The notes below the pieces were generated by a model. That model searched no databases, was not told the origin of the DNA, and saw nothing but the letters and a program-made list of their open reading frames with translations. The translations under genes were made by a program, and so were the position numbers. Of a stretch of DNA of 64,000 bases, positions 9,655 through 18,276 are shown one piece after another. Position 1 is the first letter of the stretch. Every line of letters starts with the position of its first letter. Source of the DNA: Sutterella faecalis (lineage in GTDB: Bacteria; Pseudomonadota; Gammaproteobacteria; Burkholderiales; Burkholderiaceae_F); contig NZ_CP040882.1 of the NCBI RefSeq assembly GCF_006337085.1, positions 2,790,001-2,854,000 of the forward strand, written 5' to 3'.

Positions 9655-10734
9655 ATGCAGAGACGCCGATTATTTACCGCCGCCGGTCTGGGTCTTGCCG
9701 CAGCGTCCCGGCCCGCAAGCGCCATGATCTGGAATACCAAGCGGGTAACGCCCCTCGAGGAGCGCGTCAAGCCCCTGGTTGTCCGTTATTTGATGTCTCC
9801 GGGATGGTCGGAGGAGGCGCCCCTCATGAAGCTTCTCATCGAGGGGCTCGAGCGGGCGAGAAAGCAGTACCGCATTTCCTATGAATGCCGGGAGATGCGC
9901 TCGCGCGATCTGATCTACGAGGACATGGGGCGCGTGCTCGAGGAGTGTCACCCCGACATGGTCATCTGCCTCGGGAGCGAATTTACGGTTCCGCTCGTCT
10001 TTCATGCGCGGAGATATCCCAATGTGAAGTTCGGGATCATGGGCGTGCCCCTCGTCAACATTTATCCCAACATCATGTCGGTGATGTTTTCGCCCATTGA
10101 GAGCGGCTTCATCTGCGGTGCGCTTGCGGCGCTGGCGCTCAATCGGGATGTCTTCTCGAGGGAAGGCTCTGCCGTGGGCTGGATCAGCGGCGGCGACGAT
10201 GCCGAGGCCGACGAAACATTTCTCGGCTTCCGCCTGGGGGCGCACTTCATTCGTGAAGATCTGGTCATACACCGCGACAGCATCGACTCCTATACGGACC
10301 AGGCAGCCGCGCGCGAGGTTGCGCTCGACTTCTATGCGAGCGGCTGCGCCATCACGTTTGCGCATGCCGGAGAGGCGGGGCTCGGAGCGCTGGAGGCCGC
10401 TGAGCTTGCCGACAAATTTGCGATCGGCATCGATTCCGACCAGGATGCGCTCTATCCCGGGCACATCATTACGTCGCTTCTGAAGCACTACGACCGCGCG
10501 GCCTTCAGCTTCATCGAGGCTGCCGTCAAAGGGCGCTTCCACGGGCTTTATCTCATGAATCTCAGCAACTACGGGATTGAGTTCACGGAGATGAAGGTGC
10601 TGAAGGAATATCTCGGCGCCTATACCGTCAATGCGCTCTTCAACGAACTCCACATCCTGCGCCGCTCGCTCGTGCAGCGCGCGATCTCGATCCCGTATCC
10701 GGGCTACTACACCGAAGCGCTCAATTACGAATAA
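9655..10734 (+). CDS. Exported BMP-family (PnrA/Med-like) substrate-binding protein
   Basis: A 359-residue protein with a twin-arginine-like signal, MQRRRLFTAAGLGLAAAS, ending near the ASA at residues 21-23. The rest matches the basic-membrane-protein family: HPDMVICLGSEF, YPNVKFGIMG, ESGFICGALAALA, ISGGDDAEADETFLGFRLGA and GIDSDQDALYPGHIITS. Known members bind nucleosides or related small molecules in the periplasm. ATG 9655 follows GGAGGAG at the end of the upstream gene. It is probably co-transcribed with the preceding binding protein. Its last 10 bp overlap the end of the convergent phosphopantetheinyl transferase gene. Confidence 0.75.
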   Translation: MQRRRLFTAAGLGLAAASRPASAMIWNTKRVTPLEERVKPLVVRYLMSPGWSEEAPLMKLLIEGLERARKQYRISYECREMRSRDLIYEDMGRVLEECHPDMVICLGSEFTVPLVFHARRYPNVKFGIMGVPLVNIYPNIMSVMFSPIESGFICGALAALALNRDVFSREGSAVGWISGGDDAEADETFLGFRLGAHFIREDLVIHRDSIDSYTDQAAAREVALDFYASGCAITFAHAGEAGLGALEAAELADKFAIGIDSDQDALYPGHIITSLLKHYDRAAFSFIEAAVKGRFHGLYLMNLSNYGIEFTEMKVLKEYLGAYTVNALFNELHILRRSLVQRAISIPYPGYYTEALNYE

Positions 10735-11549
10735 CGCGAAGCGGGACGCGAGAGCGTGAAGGGGCGGTCTGAGGCAGCGGTGAGCCACACCATGCTCTGC
10801 TGCGGCACCGGCCCGGAAAGCGTCTTTCGCGCAGCTTCCATGGCGTCGGAAAGCATTTCGCTCCCGGGCTGCAGAAGAAGCGTCTTCCAGTGCCATTCCC
10901 GGCCGAGAAAGACGAGCGGCGATTCAAGCACATTCAAATCCGCGATCTCATCGCGCAGTCCCCAGCCGCCCGCCTTCAGAACAGCTTCCTTGCGCGTCCA
11001 GAGCGCGTAGGCGCGGGCTCGCGCATTTTCAAGGCCGGAAGCGGCCTCGATGTACTTCATTTCCTCCGTCGTCATGACGCTCATGAGGTCGTGAAGCTCG
11101 CGCTCCGCCTCATCCCTTTCGCTCCGGGCGGATGCGGGGGCAAGGGATTCAGCATCGAGTCCCGCAAGAATGGGAGAAGATTCTTCCGCATGAGCGGGAG
11201 CAAGGAGCGCCGCGGCAAAGCCGGCGGCGTGCGTGAGCGAAAAGTCGCCGGCCCCGGGAATCGCGGGCTTGCCGTATGTTCCGAGATGCCAGTTGTTCCA
11301 GCGGGCTTCAGTAAAAGTTCCGGAATGAATGAGAAGCGAGCGCAGGCACTCGCGCGCCGCAGCCCGGCGGATGCGGTCGGCAGGAAGCAGATAAGCTTCG
11401 TTTTCCTTTTGAAAACCTGCAGGAAGATTTCTGTAATCGGGTTCGTGAAGGTCCGGAGAAGATCCGGGCGCACCGAATCTGCCCCTTGAACCGTCGCGTA
11501 CAAACTGCCACTCGAGCGTGAGCGGCGCCAGGGGAGCGTCTCCCGCCAT
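10725..11549 (-). CDS. Sfp-type 4'-phosphopantetheinyl transferase
   Basis: About 274 residues. It transfers phosphopantetheine from CoA to the Ser of carrier domains, so it is the natural activator of the synthetase at the left edge. Visible family motifs are AGLDAE (the metal-binding GxDxE position) and WTRKEAVLKAGG (the WxxKEAxxK signature), with the substrate fold motif FSLTHAAGFAAA ahead of them. The start at 11549 places it 16 bp behind the GntR gene stop; a longer open frame overlaps that gene and is unlikely. Together with the GntR gene it probably forms a two-gene operon. Confidence 0.8.
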   Translation of the reverse strand: MAGDAPLAPLTLEWQFVRDGSRGRFGAPGSSPDLHEPDYRNLPAGFQKENEAYLLPADRIRRAAARECLRSLLIHSGTFTEARWNNWHLGTYGKPAIPGAGDFSLTHAAGFAAALLAPAHAEESSPILAGLDAESLAPASARSERDEAERELHDLMSVMTTEEMKYIEAASGLENARARAYALWTRKEAVLKAGGWGLRDEIADLNVLESPLVFLGREWHWKTLLLQPGSEMLSDAMEAARKTLSGPVPQQSMVWLTAASDRPFTLSRPASRYS

Positions 11550-11565
11550 GGGATCCGGAAGGAAA

Positions 11566-12327
11566 TCAGGCCGAAAGAAGATCGACCTGCTCGCGCAGGT
11601 GCTTCGAGAGAAGCGCGCGGGCTTCCTCTTCATCGCCGTGCTGAATGGCGCGAAGGAGTTCCCGCTCCTGGCGGGCAATGTTCATGAAGAAGGCCGGATC
11701 ATTCTGCGGGAGCCTCGGCGTCGTTTTTTCAAAGTATGTAATGAGTGCGGCCGAGAAGACCTGAAGCACGCGGTTGCCGCAGGATTCAAGCAGAATGAGA
11801 TGAAATTCCCGATCCCAGCGGTCGGCTTCATGCGTATTGCCGGCATTCAATTCAATGCGGCAGATGGCGTCGTCAAGACGGCCGAGCAAAGCGGGCGTCA
11901 TGCGGCGCACGCAGAGCGGGATGATGTTGACCTCAATCAGGAGGCGCGCCTCAATGAATTCGCGGATATCGAAATTCGCAATGTCCATCTGCACCTGAAT
12001 CTGCGAGGACAGGTGCTTCGGCCCCATGGCGTTCACCGTCATGCCGCGCTTCGGCGCCCGGTCGACAATGCCCATCTGGGAGAGAACTGCCAGAGCCTTT
12101 CTCACCTTGTAGCGCGTTACATTGAAGCGTTCAGCAATCTCTGCTTCAGTATCAATGCGTCCGCCTGCCTTTGCCTGGCGAAGAATGTGCTTATGGATGG
12201 CGCGAAAAAGCGTGTCCTCATCAACGGGCGCGTCGGACAAATAGTTCTGTTCCAAAGCAGTGACCTTCAGGGAAATATTGATGGGCGCGGCCCGGGAGGC
12301 ACGCGTGAATTTGTCGACAAGAGTCAA
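11566..12327 (-). CDS. GntR-family regulator, FCD (FadR-like) subfamily
   Basis: A 253-residue DNA-binding regulator. Residues about 20-85 form the winged helix (EAEIAERFNVTRYKVRKALAVLSQMGIVDRAPKRGMTV). Residues about 105-250 form the all-helical FCD ligand domain, with ADRWDREFHLILLESCGN and the later KHLREQ carrying the usual Asp/His metal-site residues. FCD regulators commonly respond to organic acids or sugar acids. It directly precedes the phosphopantetheinyl transferase gene and may control the local metabolite genes; that is inference from position only. Confidence 0.85.
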   Translation of the reverse strand: MTLVDKFTRASRAAPINISLKVTALEQNYLSDAPVDEDTLFRAIHKHILRQAKAGGRIDTEAEIAERFNVTRYKVRKALAVLSQMGIVDRAPKRGMTVNAMGPKHLSSQIQVQMDIANFDIREFIEARLLIEVNIIPLCVRRMTPALLGRLDDAICRIELNAGNTHEADRWDREFHLILLESCGNRVLQVFSAALITYFEKTTPRLPQNDPAFFMNIARQERELLRAIQHGDEEEARALLSKHLREQVDLLSA

Positions 12328-12401
12328 TCAATGCATTTTACGCGGCCGCCGGCCTTTTTGGCGTGCATTTCGGCCGGCTGAAAATCCGTCGGCACCCGTT
12401 T

Positions 12402-15080
12402 TCAGAGCGGAGCTGCCGCCGGCATCTCAATCGCGCGGGCTTCGTTCTGAAGTTCGTAGAGGAGCCGGAGCGCATCGCGGGGCGTAAGACTGTCGATGTC
12501 GGCGCTGCCGATGCGTTCGATGAGCGCGAGCATTGCCGGATCAGCCTCGGCTTCAGAAGGCTGCTCCCCGGCCTCTTCTTCCGGTTCGGGCGGCATGAGA
12601 AGGCTTTCGCCGAAAAGATTCGGCAAGGGCGAGTCGACCGTATTGGCGCGCTCCTCGAGCTTGGCGAGAAAGCTTTTGGCGCGGCGCACGACATGAGCGG
12701 GAATGCCGGCGAGCTGAGCGACCGCAATGCCGTAGCTTTTCGATGCGGCTCCTTCGGAAATTTCATGCATGAAGACGATGCCGGAACGGGTCTGCGAGGC
12801 GGAAACATGGACGTTCGCCACTTCGCGCAGCTCCTGCGCAAGGGTCGTCAGCTCAAAGTAGTGCGTGGCGAAGAGCGTGAAGCTTCTCGTCTTCTGCACG
12901 AGCTCCTGCGCGATCGCGGCAGCGAGCGACAGACCGTCGAAGGTTGAGGTGCCCCGGCCGATTTCATCCATGAGCACGAGGCTTTTGTCGGTTGCCTGCG
13001 AGAGAATCGCCGCCGCCTCCGTCATCTCCACCATGAAGGTTGAGCGGCCGCGGGCGAGGTCGTCCGAGGCGCCGATGCGGGTATGAATGCGGTCGACGGG
13101 GCCGATCTCGGCCGTCTCGGCAGGCACGAAGCTTCCGGCCCAGGCAAGAAGAACGATGAGCGCCACGCTTCGCATGTAGGTTGACTTGCCGCCCATGTTG
13201 GGGCCGGTGATGATGAGCATGCGCCGGCCGTCCTCGAGTCGGCAGCTGTTGGGCACAAAGTTTTCGAGCGTGGTTTCTACGACCGGATGACGTCCCTTTT
13301 CAATGCGGATTCCGGGGTGATCGGTGAGAACGGGACGCACCCAGCGATGCGCCTCGGCGTGTTCGGCAAGTCCCGTTACGGCATCGAGCTCCGCAATGGC
13401 TTTGGCAGCGGCAAGGAGTTCCGCCGCACGCTCCCCGAGCTTCGCGACGAGCTCATCGTAAAGCGCCTTCTCGAGCGTCTGCGCCCGTTCGCGCGCGGAG
13501 AGAATGCGGTCTTCGAGCTCCTTCAGTTCCGGCGTAATGAAGCGCTCGGAATTTTTGAGGGTCTGCTTTCGCTGGTAGCGGACGGGCACCCGATCCGCAG
13601 CGGTCTTTGAGACCTCAATGTAGAAGCCCGAAACCTTGTTGTACTGCACGCGCAGCGTCTGGAGCTTCGTGGCCGCCCGTTCGCGCTCCTCCATTTCGAG
13701 AAGGATGCGGCTTGTGTCGTCTCTGAAGTGCCTCAGTTCCGCGAGTTCGGGGCTGTAGCTCGAGGCAATGACGTCGCCGTCGCGCAGAAGCACGGCAGGT
13801 TCGGGAAGGAGCGCTTTGGCAAGCAGCTCTTCGATCATTGCCGGGAGTCTGAGGCTTTCGCCCAGGGCGGCAAAGAAGCGAAGAGGCTGCGCGGAGAGCC
13901 ACTTTTCTAGCGACTGAATGCGGGGAAGCGCATCGCGCAGCGACGCGAGCTCGCGCGGACGCACGGTTCCGAGCGCAATGCGGCTCGAAATGCGTTCAAC
14001 GTCAGGGAGCGTATTGAGGCCCGTGCGGAGGTTTTCGAGAAGGCTCCCGGTCGAGAGAATGCTCTCGATCGCTTCCTGGCGGATTTGAGCTGTCTGGCGG
14101 TCACGCACGGGCTGGTTGAGCCAGCGGCGCAGTTCCCGGCTCCCCATGGCGGTAGCGCAATGGTCGAGCACGGAAAAGAGCGTCGGTCCGTCCCCTAAGG
14201 GCGAAAGGCTTTGATCGATTTCGAGATTGCGCCGCGTCGAAGGGTCGAGCACGACGAATTCGCTTTCCTTCACGAGCTTCAGAGGCTCAATGAAGGGCAT
14301 GAGGTCGACCTGCGTTTCCGCCGTGTAGTCAAGGAGCGCATTGGCGGCGGCAAGAATGGTGGTTTTGCCGGATACTCCCCAGGCATCCAGGTTGGCGAGC
14401 CCGAAGGTGCTGCAGAGCATTTCCTGGCCGCGCCTGCCGTCGAAGTGCCAGTTGGGAAGCGAGGAAACGACGAGTTCAGGGTGCGCCTCGCGAAGCGCCT
14501 GCCGGCGGGATTCGGCAACGAGTACTTCCGAGGGGTGGATGCGGGAAATAACGCTCGCGAACGCTTCGGCAGAGACCTCTTCAGCACGGAAGTCGCCGTT
14601 CGAGAGCGTCAGCCACACGAAGCCGTAAGGGTCCGACTTCTTTCTGGGCCAGTCGATCGCAAGAAGCGTTGAGTCGGATTTTTCCGGCAAAAGCGTCGTT
14701 TCGGTGAGCGTGCCGGGAGTGACGATGCGCGAGACCTTGCGCTCGATCATGCCTTTGCCCGGCGTCCCCATCTGTTCGACGATGACGACGCTTTCCCCGA
14801 GCTTGACGAGCTTCGCAATGTAGGTGTCGAGCGAGACAAAGGGAATCCCCGCCATCGGAATGGGCGTTCCGTCGGTGAGCTTCCCGCGCTTGGTGAGCGT
14901 GATGCCGATCAGGCGGTTGGCGCGGACGGCATCGTCAAAGAAGGTCTCGTAGAAGTCTCCCATCCGAAAAAGCACGAGCGTTTTCGGATAACGGTTCTTC
15001 ACCTCAACGAACTGCCGCATTGAGGGAGTGAAGAGTTCAGGATTGCTGAAATCGGGCTGAACGGGAGCTTCTTCTGCCAT
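12402..15080 (-). CDS. mutS: DNA mismatch repair ATPase MutS
   Basis: An 892-residue MutS that recognises mispairs. The N-terminal mismatch-binding motif (FRMGDFYETF) is complete. Near residue 625 is the Walker A GPNMGGKST and near 700 the Walker B LVLMDEIGRGTSTFDG, followed by the conserved ATHYFELT. The length is close to that of Escherichia coli MutS (853). The start at 15080 (MAEEAPVQ) is chosen because the open frame upstream adds 39 residues that look like non-coding translation. The SuhB gene ends 123 bp upstream. Confidence 0.95.
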   Translation of the reverse strand: MAEEAPVQPDFSNPELFTPSMRQFVEVKNRYPKTLVLFRMGDFYETFFDDAVRANRLIGITLTKRGKLTDGTPIPMAGIPFVSLDTYIAKLVKLGESVVIVEQMGTPGKGMIERKVSRIVTPGTLTETTLLPEKSDSTLLAIDWPRKKSDPYGFVWLTLSNGDFRAEEVSAEAFASVISRIHPSEVLVAESRRQALREAHPELVVSSLPNWHFDGRRGQEMLCSTFGLANLDAWGVSGKTTILAAANALLDYTAETQVDLMPFIEPLKLVKESEFVVLDPSTRRNLEIDQSLSPLGDGPTLFSVLDHCATAMGSRELRRWLNQPVRDRQTAQIRQEAIESILSTGSLLENLRTGLNTLPDVERISSRIALGTVRPRELASLRDALPRIQSLEKWLSAQPLRFFAALGESLRLPAMIEELLAKALLPEPAVLLRDGDVIASSYSPELAELRHFRDDTSRILLEMEERERAATKLQTLRVQYNKVSGFYIEVSKTAADRVPVRYQRKQTLKNSERFITPELKELEDRILSARERAQTLEKALYDELVAKLGERAAELLAAAKAIAELDAVTGLAEHAEAHRWVRPVLTDHPGIRIEKGRHPVVETTLENFVPNSCRLEDGRRMLIITGPNMGGKSTYMRSVALIVLLAWAGSFVPAETAEIGPVDRIHTRIGASDDLARGRSTFMVEMTEAAAILSQATDKSLVLMDEIGRGTSTFDGLSLAAAIAQELVQKTRSFTLFATHYFELTTLAQELREVANVHVSASQTRSGIVFMHEISEGAASKSYGIAVAQLAGIPAHVVRRAKSFLAKLEERANTVDSPLPNLFGESLLMPPEPEEEAGEQPSEAEADPAMLALIERIGSADIDSLTPRDALRLLYELQNEARAIEMPAAAPL

Positions 15081-15203
15081 GGGGGATTTTTCGCTAATAA
15101 AAAACCGTCCGGCCTCAGTGCCCGCGCTATCCAAAAGGCGCCGGAGGGAGCAGCAGAGGCGGACGGTCATTGCCGGGGAAGGGCCCCGGCGGTTCAAAAG
15201 AAA

Positions 15204-16085
15204 TTATTCGCTCTTTTTGGTCGAGAGCGTGCGGCGGGGAGCCTTCGCTTCGGGATTGCCGGCATTTTCCGCGGGTTCAGCCTTGATGGTGCCCACGAGC
15301 GGGAGGAGCTGCGCGAAGATCTTGGGGTTGCCCGCGCAGACGTTGCCGGACTCGAGCCAGTTTTCGCCGCCTTCAAGGTCGGTGATGAGGCCGCCCGCTT
15401 CAAGAACGAGCAGGCCGCCCGCGCAGATGTCCCACGGGTTGAGCTTCAGTTCCCAGAAGCCGTCGTAGCGGCCGCAGGCAACCCAGGCGAGGTCGAGCGC
15501 GGCGGATCCCGGGCGGCGGATGCCGGCAGAGCGTTCCGCGACGCGGCGGAAGCCCGCGAGGTAGCCGTCGAAATCGCAGCCGCGGCGGAAGGGGAAGCCC
15601 GTGCCGATGAGGGAGCGCCTCATCTCGTCGGTTTCCGAGACGCGGATGCGGCGGTCGTCGAGCTTCGCGCCCTGCCCCCTGGCGGCGGTGAAGAGCTCGT
15701 TCTTAGCAACGTCGTAAATGACGGCGGCGATGGGTTCGCCGCGGTAGGTGAGCGCGATCGAGACGCAGTACTGCGGCAGCCCGTGAATGAAGTTCGTTGT
15801 GCCGTCGATCGGGTCGATGATCCAGAGGTAGTCGCTCTTCGGGTCGCCGACGCGGCCGGCTTCCTCGGAAAGCACGGCATGGTGCGGATAGGCCGACGTG
15901 AGCTCGCGAATGATGACGGCTTCGGCCGCCTTGTCCGCTGAGGTGACGAAGTCGTTTGCGGCTTTATCGGAGATTTCCAGAAGATCGCGGTCTTCGGCGG
16001 CGCGGTTGATCTCGCGCGCGGCCATGCGCGCGGCCTTGGTGGCGGTGGCAACGAAAGCCTGAAGCGACGACGTGGGCGTGGGCAT
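15204..16085 (-). CDS. suhB: Inositol monophosphatase family protein SuhB
   Basis: A 293-residue member of the lithium-sensitive phosphatase family. Metal-binding residues are visible in SEEAG (73-77) and IDPIDGTTNF (starting at 90), and the second signature is NPWDICAGGLLVLEAGG. In enterobacteria SuhB also joins the NusA antitermination complex on rRNA operons. The C-terminus has a 25-30-residue charged tail rich in Ala, Lys and Pro. The gene precedes mutS on the same strand, with 123 bp between them. Confidence 0.9.
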   Translation of the reverse strand: MPTPTSSLQAFVATATKAARMAAREINRAAEDRDLLEISDKAANDFVTSADKAAEAVIIRELTSAYPHHAVLSEEAGRVGDPKSDYLWIIDPIDGTTNFIHGLPQYCVSIALTYRGEPIAAVIYDVAKNELFTAARGQGAKLDDRRIRVSETDEMRRSLIGTGFPFRRGCDFDGYLAGFRRVAERSAGIRRPGSAALDLAWVACGRYDGFWELKLNPWDICAGGLLVLEAGGLITDLEGGENWLESGNVCAGNPKIFAQLLPLVGTIKAEPAENAGNPEAKAPRRTLSTKKSE

Positions 16086-16235
16086 TTGTTTGAGCTCGAA
16101 AGGTTGAAGCAGGTACGAAATAAAGACTCAATGCCGGGGATGGAAGCCTCGGCAAAGCAGCCCGTTTCATGAACGGGGCGTGATTTTAACAAAAGGCGGC
16201 CGCTCCTGCCGCTTCGAGAGAGCCCGCAGAAGCGG

Positions 16236-16263
16236 TTCGACGCCTGTTGCGGGTCGTTAGAAT
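16236..16263 (+). promoter_or_regulatory. Possible tilS promoter
   Basis: TTCGAC (16236-16241), a 16-bp spacer and TAGAAT (16258-16263) lie about 50 bp before the tilS ATG in the divergent gap with suhB. The hexamers are only moderately conserved. Confidence 0.35.
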
Positions 16264-16311
16264 GAGAGTTTGAATGCCTGAAAATTCCCTCTTTCCCCTG
16301 TTTTTTGCGTT

Positions 16312-18270
16312 ATGACTGAGAAAAAGGCTTCCGCAGCCTCAAAGAAGCTCGCTTCAGAGATAAAACCGAAGCCCGTGCGGAAATCTCCTGCCGCTAAACC
16401 CCGCAAGCGCCGCAGCGGCATCGATGCGCAGGCGCTGGTTCGCGCGCGAGCGCAGGAGGAAGCGCAGGAGAATCAGTCTGCGGGGGAAGGAAGAGTTGAG
16501 GCGCTTCAGTTCGAAGAAGCGTTTCCTCTTTTGCCGCAGGATGCCGAGGGTGATCCGAATGCGCCGCGCACGGGACCTGCCAAGCTCCCCGACCTCGCTC
16601 TTATAGAACGGGCGGAAGCGCAGGCGCGCGAAAAGAAGGAAAAAAAGAAGAAGCCGGCAGAGACCAAAAGCGTTTCGAGCGGGACGCTTCTGCGCCAGAA
16701 GCTTTCGGAGCTCCTCAGAAGTGCGCTTCAGGAGGCGGCAGATCATCTTCTCGGCCGTTCGAGTCCCGAATTCGCGCTCGTTCCTCTGAACCCGGTTCGC
16801 GTCATCATCGCCATTTCGGGCGGACGCGACTCAATGGCGCTCCTTGATGTCGCCTCGAAGCTTCTCCACGAGAAGCGCCAGGCGCTGATTGCCGGCATGC
16901 GGGCAGTCTACGTCCATCACGGCCTTGAAGCTGATGCCGACCAGTGGGCGGACCTGTGCCGTGCGGAATGCGAAAAGCGCTCGGTCGAATTTGAATGCAT
17001 TCATGTGCGCGTCTCTGAAAAAGGCGAAGGCGTTGAGGCCGCGGCGCGCGAAGCGCGCTATAAGGCGCTTGCCCGCTATGCTCTGAAGGAAGGCTTCGAC
17101 GTCGTTGTAACGGCGCATCACGAGGACGATCGGATTGAAACGTTTCTTCTGCAGTGGATGCGCGGCGCAGGGCTCGACGGTCTGGCGGCTTTTCCGGAGG
17201 TGCGGGAACTGACGACGCCGTCGGCTGAGGATGCTCCGGCCGTTCAGGAGGGGCGTCTGGTGTTCCTTCTGCGGCCCTGGGCGGCGCTCCCGAGAAAGGA
17301 CATTGAGCGCTATGTGCGCAACCGACGGATCAGCTACGTGAATGATCCGGACAACGAAAATCCCCGTTTTGCCCGCAACCGCGTGCGGCATGAGGTTATT
17401 CCGCTTCTGGAGTCCATCCGTCCGGGATTCCGAACGACGGCTGCACGCTCGGTGTCGCTCGTTGCGGAAGCGCTTGAGGTGCTCAAGAGCGTTGCCCGAT
17501 CGGACCTTGAACGCTGCCGGTCGGAAGAGCGCCCCAAAGGCCTCTCCATCTTCCGCCTTCTGGAACTCATTCCGGCCCGTCAGGCCTGGTGCCTGCGCGC
17601 ATGGCTCTCGGCGGAAGGCCTGAGGCCGATCTCGAAGGCGCGGCTTGAGGACATGCTTCGGCAGGTGCGTGAAACGCATTCCGACGCCTCCTTTGCCATC
17701 CGGCTTCAGGGGAAGGAAATCCGCCGCTGGGGGCCGGATCTGGTGGTCCGCAATGTCGTCACGAAGCGGCTCGCTGCGGACCAAAGTGCGGTCGTGAGAA
17801 CTCAGGCCGGCGACATTGCACTCCCCGACTGGGGCGGCGTCATTGAAGTCATTCCCTGCAAGCCCGGAGAACCCGGCATTGCGCGCTCGAGGCTCATGGA
17901 CCGCACGGCGCGGCTCGAAGCCCGCTCGAGCAGCGGTCAGACGAAGCTTCGTCTCTGGATGCTCCGGCCCGCGAAGCCCCTCAAGGACCTCTACAGCCAG
18001 GCCGGCATTCCGGCCTATGCCCGCGTCGATCTGCCCCGCCTCTGGCTTAACGGCGAGCTGCTCTTCGCGGCCGGCCTCGGCATGGACGTGCGGATGCAGG
18101 ATGACCCGGACAAATTCCCTGATCGCGTGAAGCTGCGCTGGCACCCCGATCACTCGCTTTGGGATGACCGGGCCGTGCCCAATTACGCCGAACTCTCTCA
18201 GTCCGACCGCGTTAAGCGCGAGGAGCGCGTGCGCGAAGCCCAGAAGCGCCTCGCTTCGGCAAAGGAGTAG
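16312..18270 (+). CDS. tilS: tRNA(Ile)-lysidine synthetase TilS with long basic N-terminal extension
   Basis: A 652-residue protein that adds lysine to C34 of the CAU-anticodon isoleucine tRNA. The PP-loop is IAISGGRDSMAL, with SGGRDS at 169-174, and the downstream TAHHEDDRIETFLLQWMRGAGLDGLA and NRVRHEVIPLLE motifs are typical. E. coli TilS has 432 residues, so about 160 extra residues precede the catalytic domain. They are Lys/Arg/Ala/Glu-rich with a likely helical stretch (AQAREKKEKKKK). They are probably translated, since codon choice matches the rest. Their function is unknown; tRNA binding is a guess. Confidence 0.9.
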   Translation: MTEKKASAASKKLASEIKPKPVRKSPAAKPRKRRSGIDAQALVRARAQEEAQENQSAGEGRVEALQFEEAFPLLPQDAEGDPNAPRTGPAKLPDLALIERAEAQAREKKEKKKKPAETKSVSSGTLLRQKLSELLRSALQEAADHLLGRSSPEFALVPLNPVRVIIAISGGRDSMALLDVASKLLHEKRQALIAGMRAVYVHHGLEADADQWADLCRAECEKRSVEFECIHVRVSEKGEGVEAAAREARYKALARYALKEGFDVVVTAHHEDDRIETFLLQWMRGAGLDGLAAFPEVRELTTPSAEDAPAVQEGRLVFLLRPWAALPRKDIERYVRNRRISYVNDPDNENPRFARNRVRHEVIPLLESIRPGFRTTAARSVSLVAEALEVLKSVARSDLERCRSEERPKGLSIFRLLELIPARQAWCLRAWLSAEGLRPISKARLEDMLRQVRETHSDASFAIRLQGKEIRRWGPDLVVRNVVTKRLAADQSAVVRTQAGDIALPDWGGVIEVIPCKPGEPGIARSRLMDRTARLEARSSSGQTKLRLWMLRPAKPLKDLYSQAGIPAYARVDLPRLWLNGELLFAAGLGMDVRMQDDPDKFPDRVKLRWHPDHSLWDDRAVPNYAELSQSDRVKREERVREAQKRLASAKE

Positions 18271-18276
18271 TCCTTC

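Noticed and set aside
12363..12947. Long plus-strand ORF opposite mutS
   Set aside because: Antisense shadow of mutS caused by high G+C; no ribosome-binding site and no natural composition.
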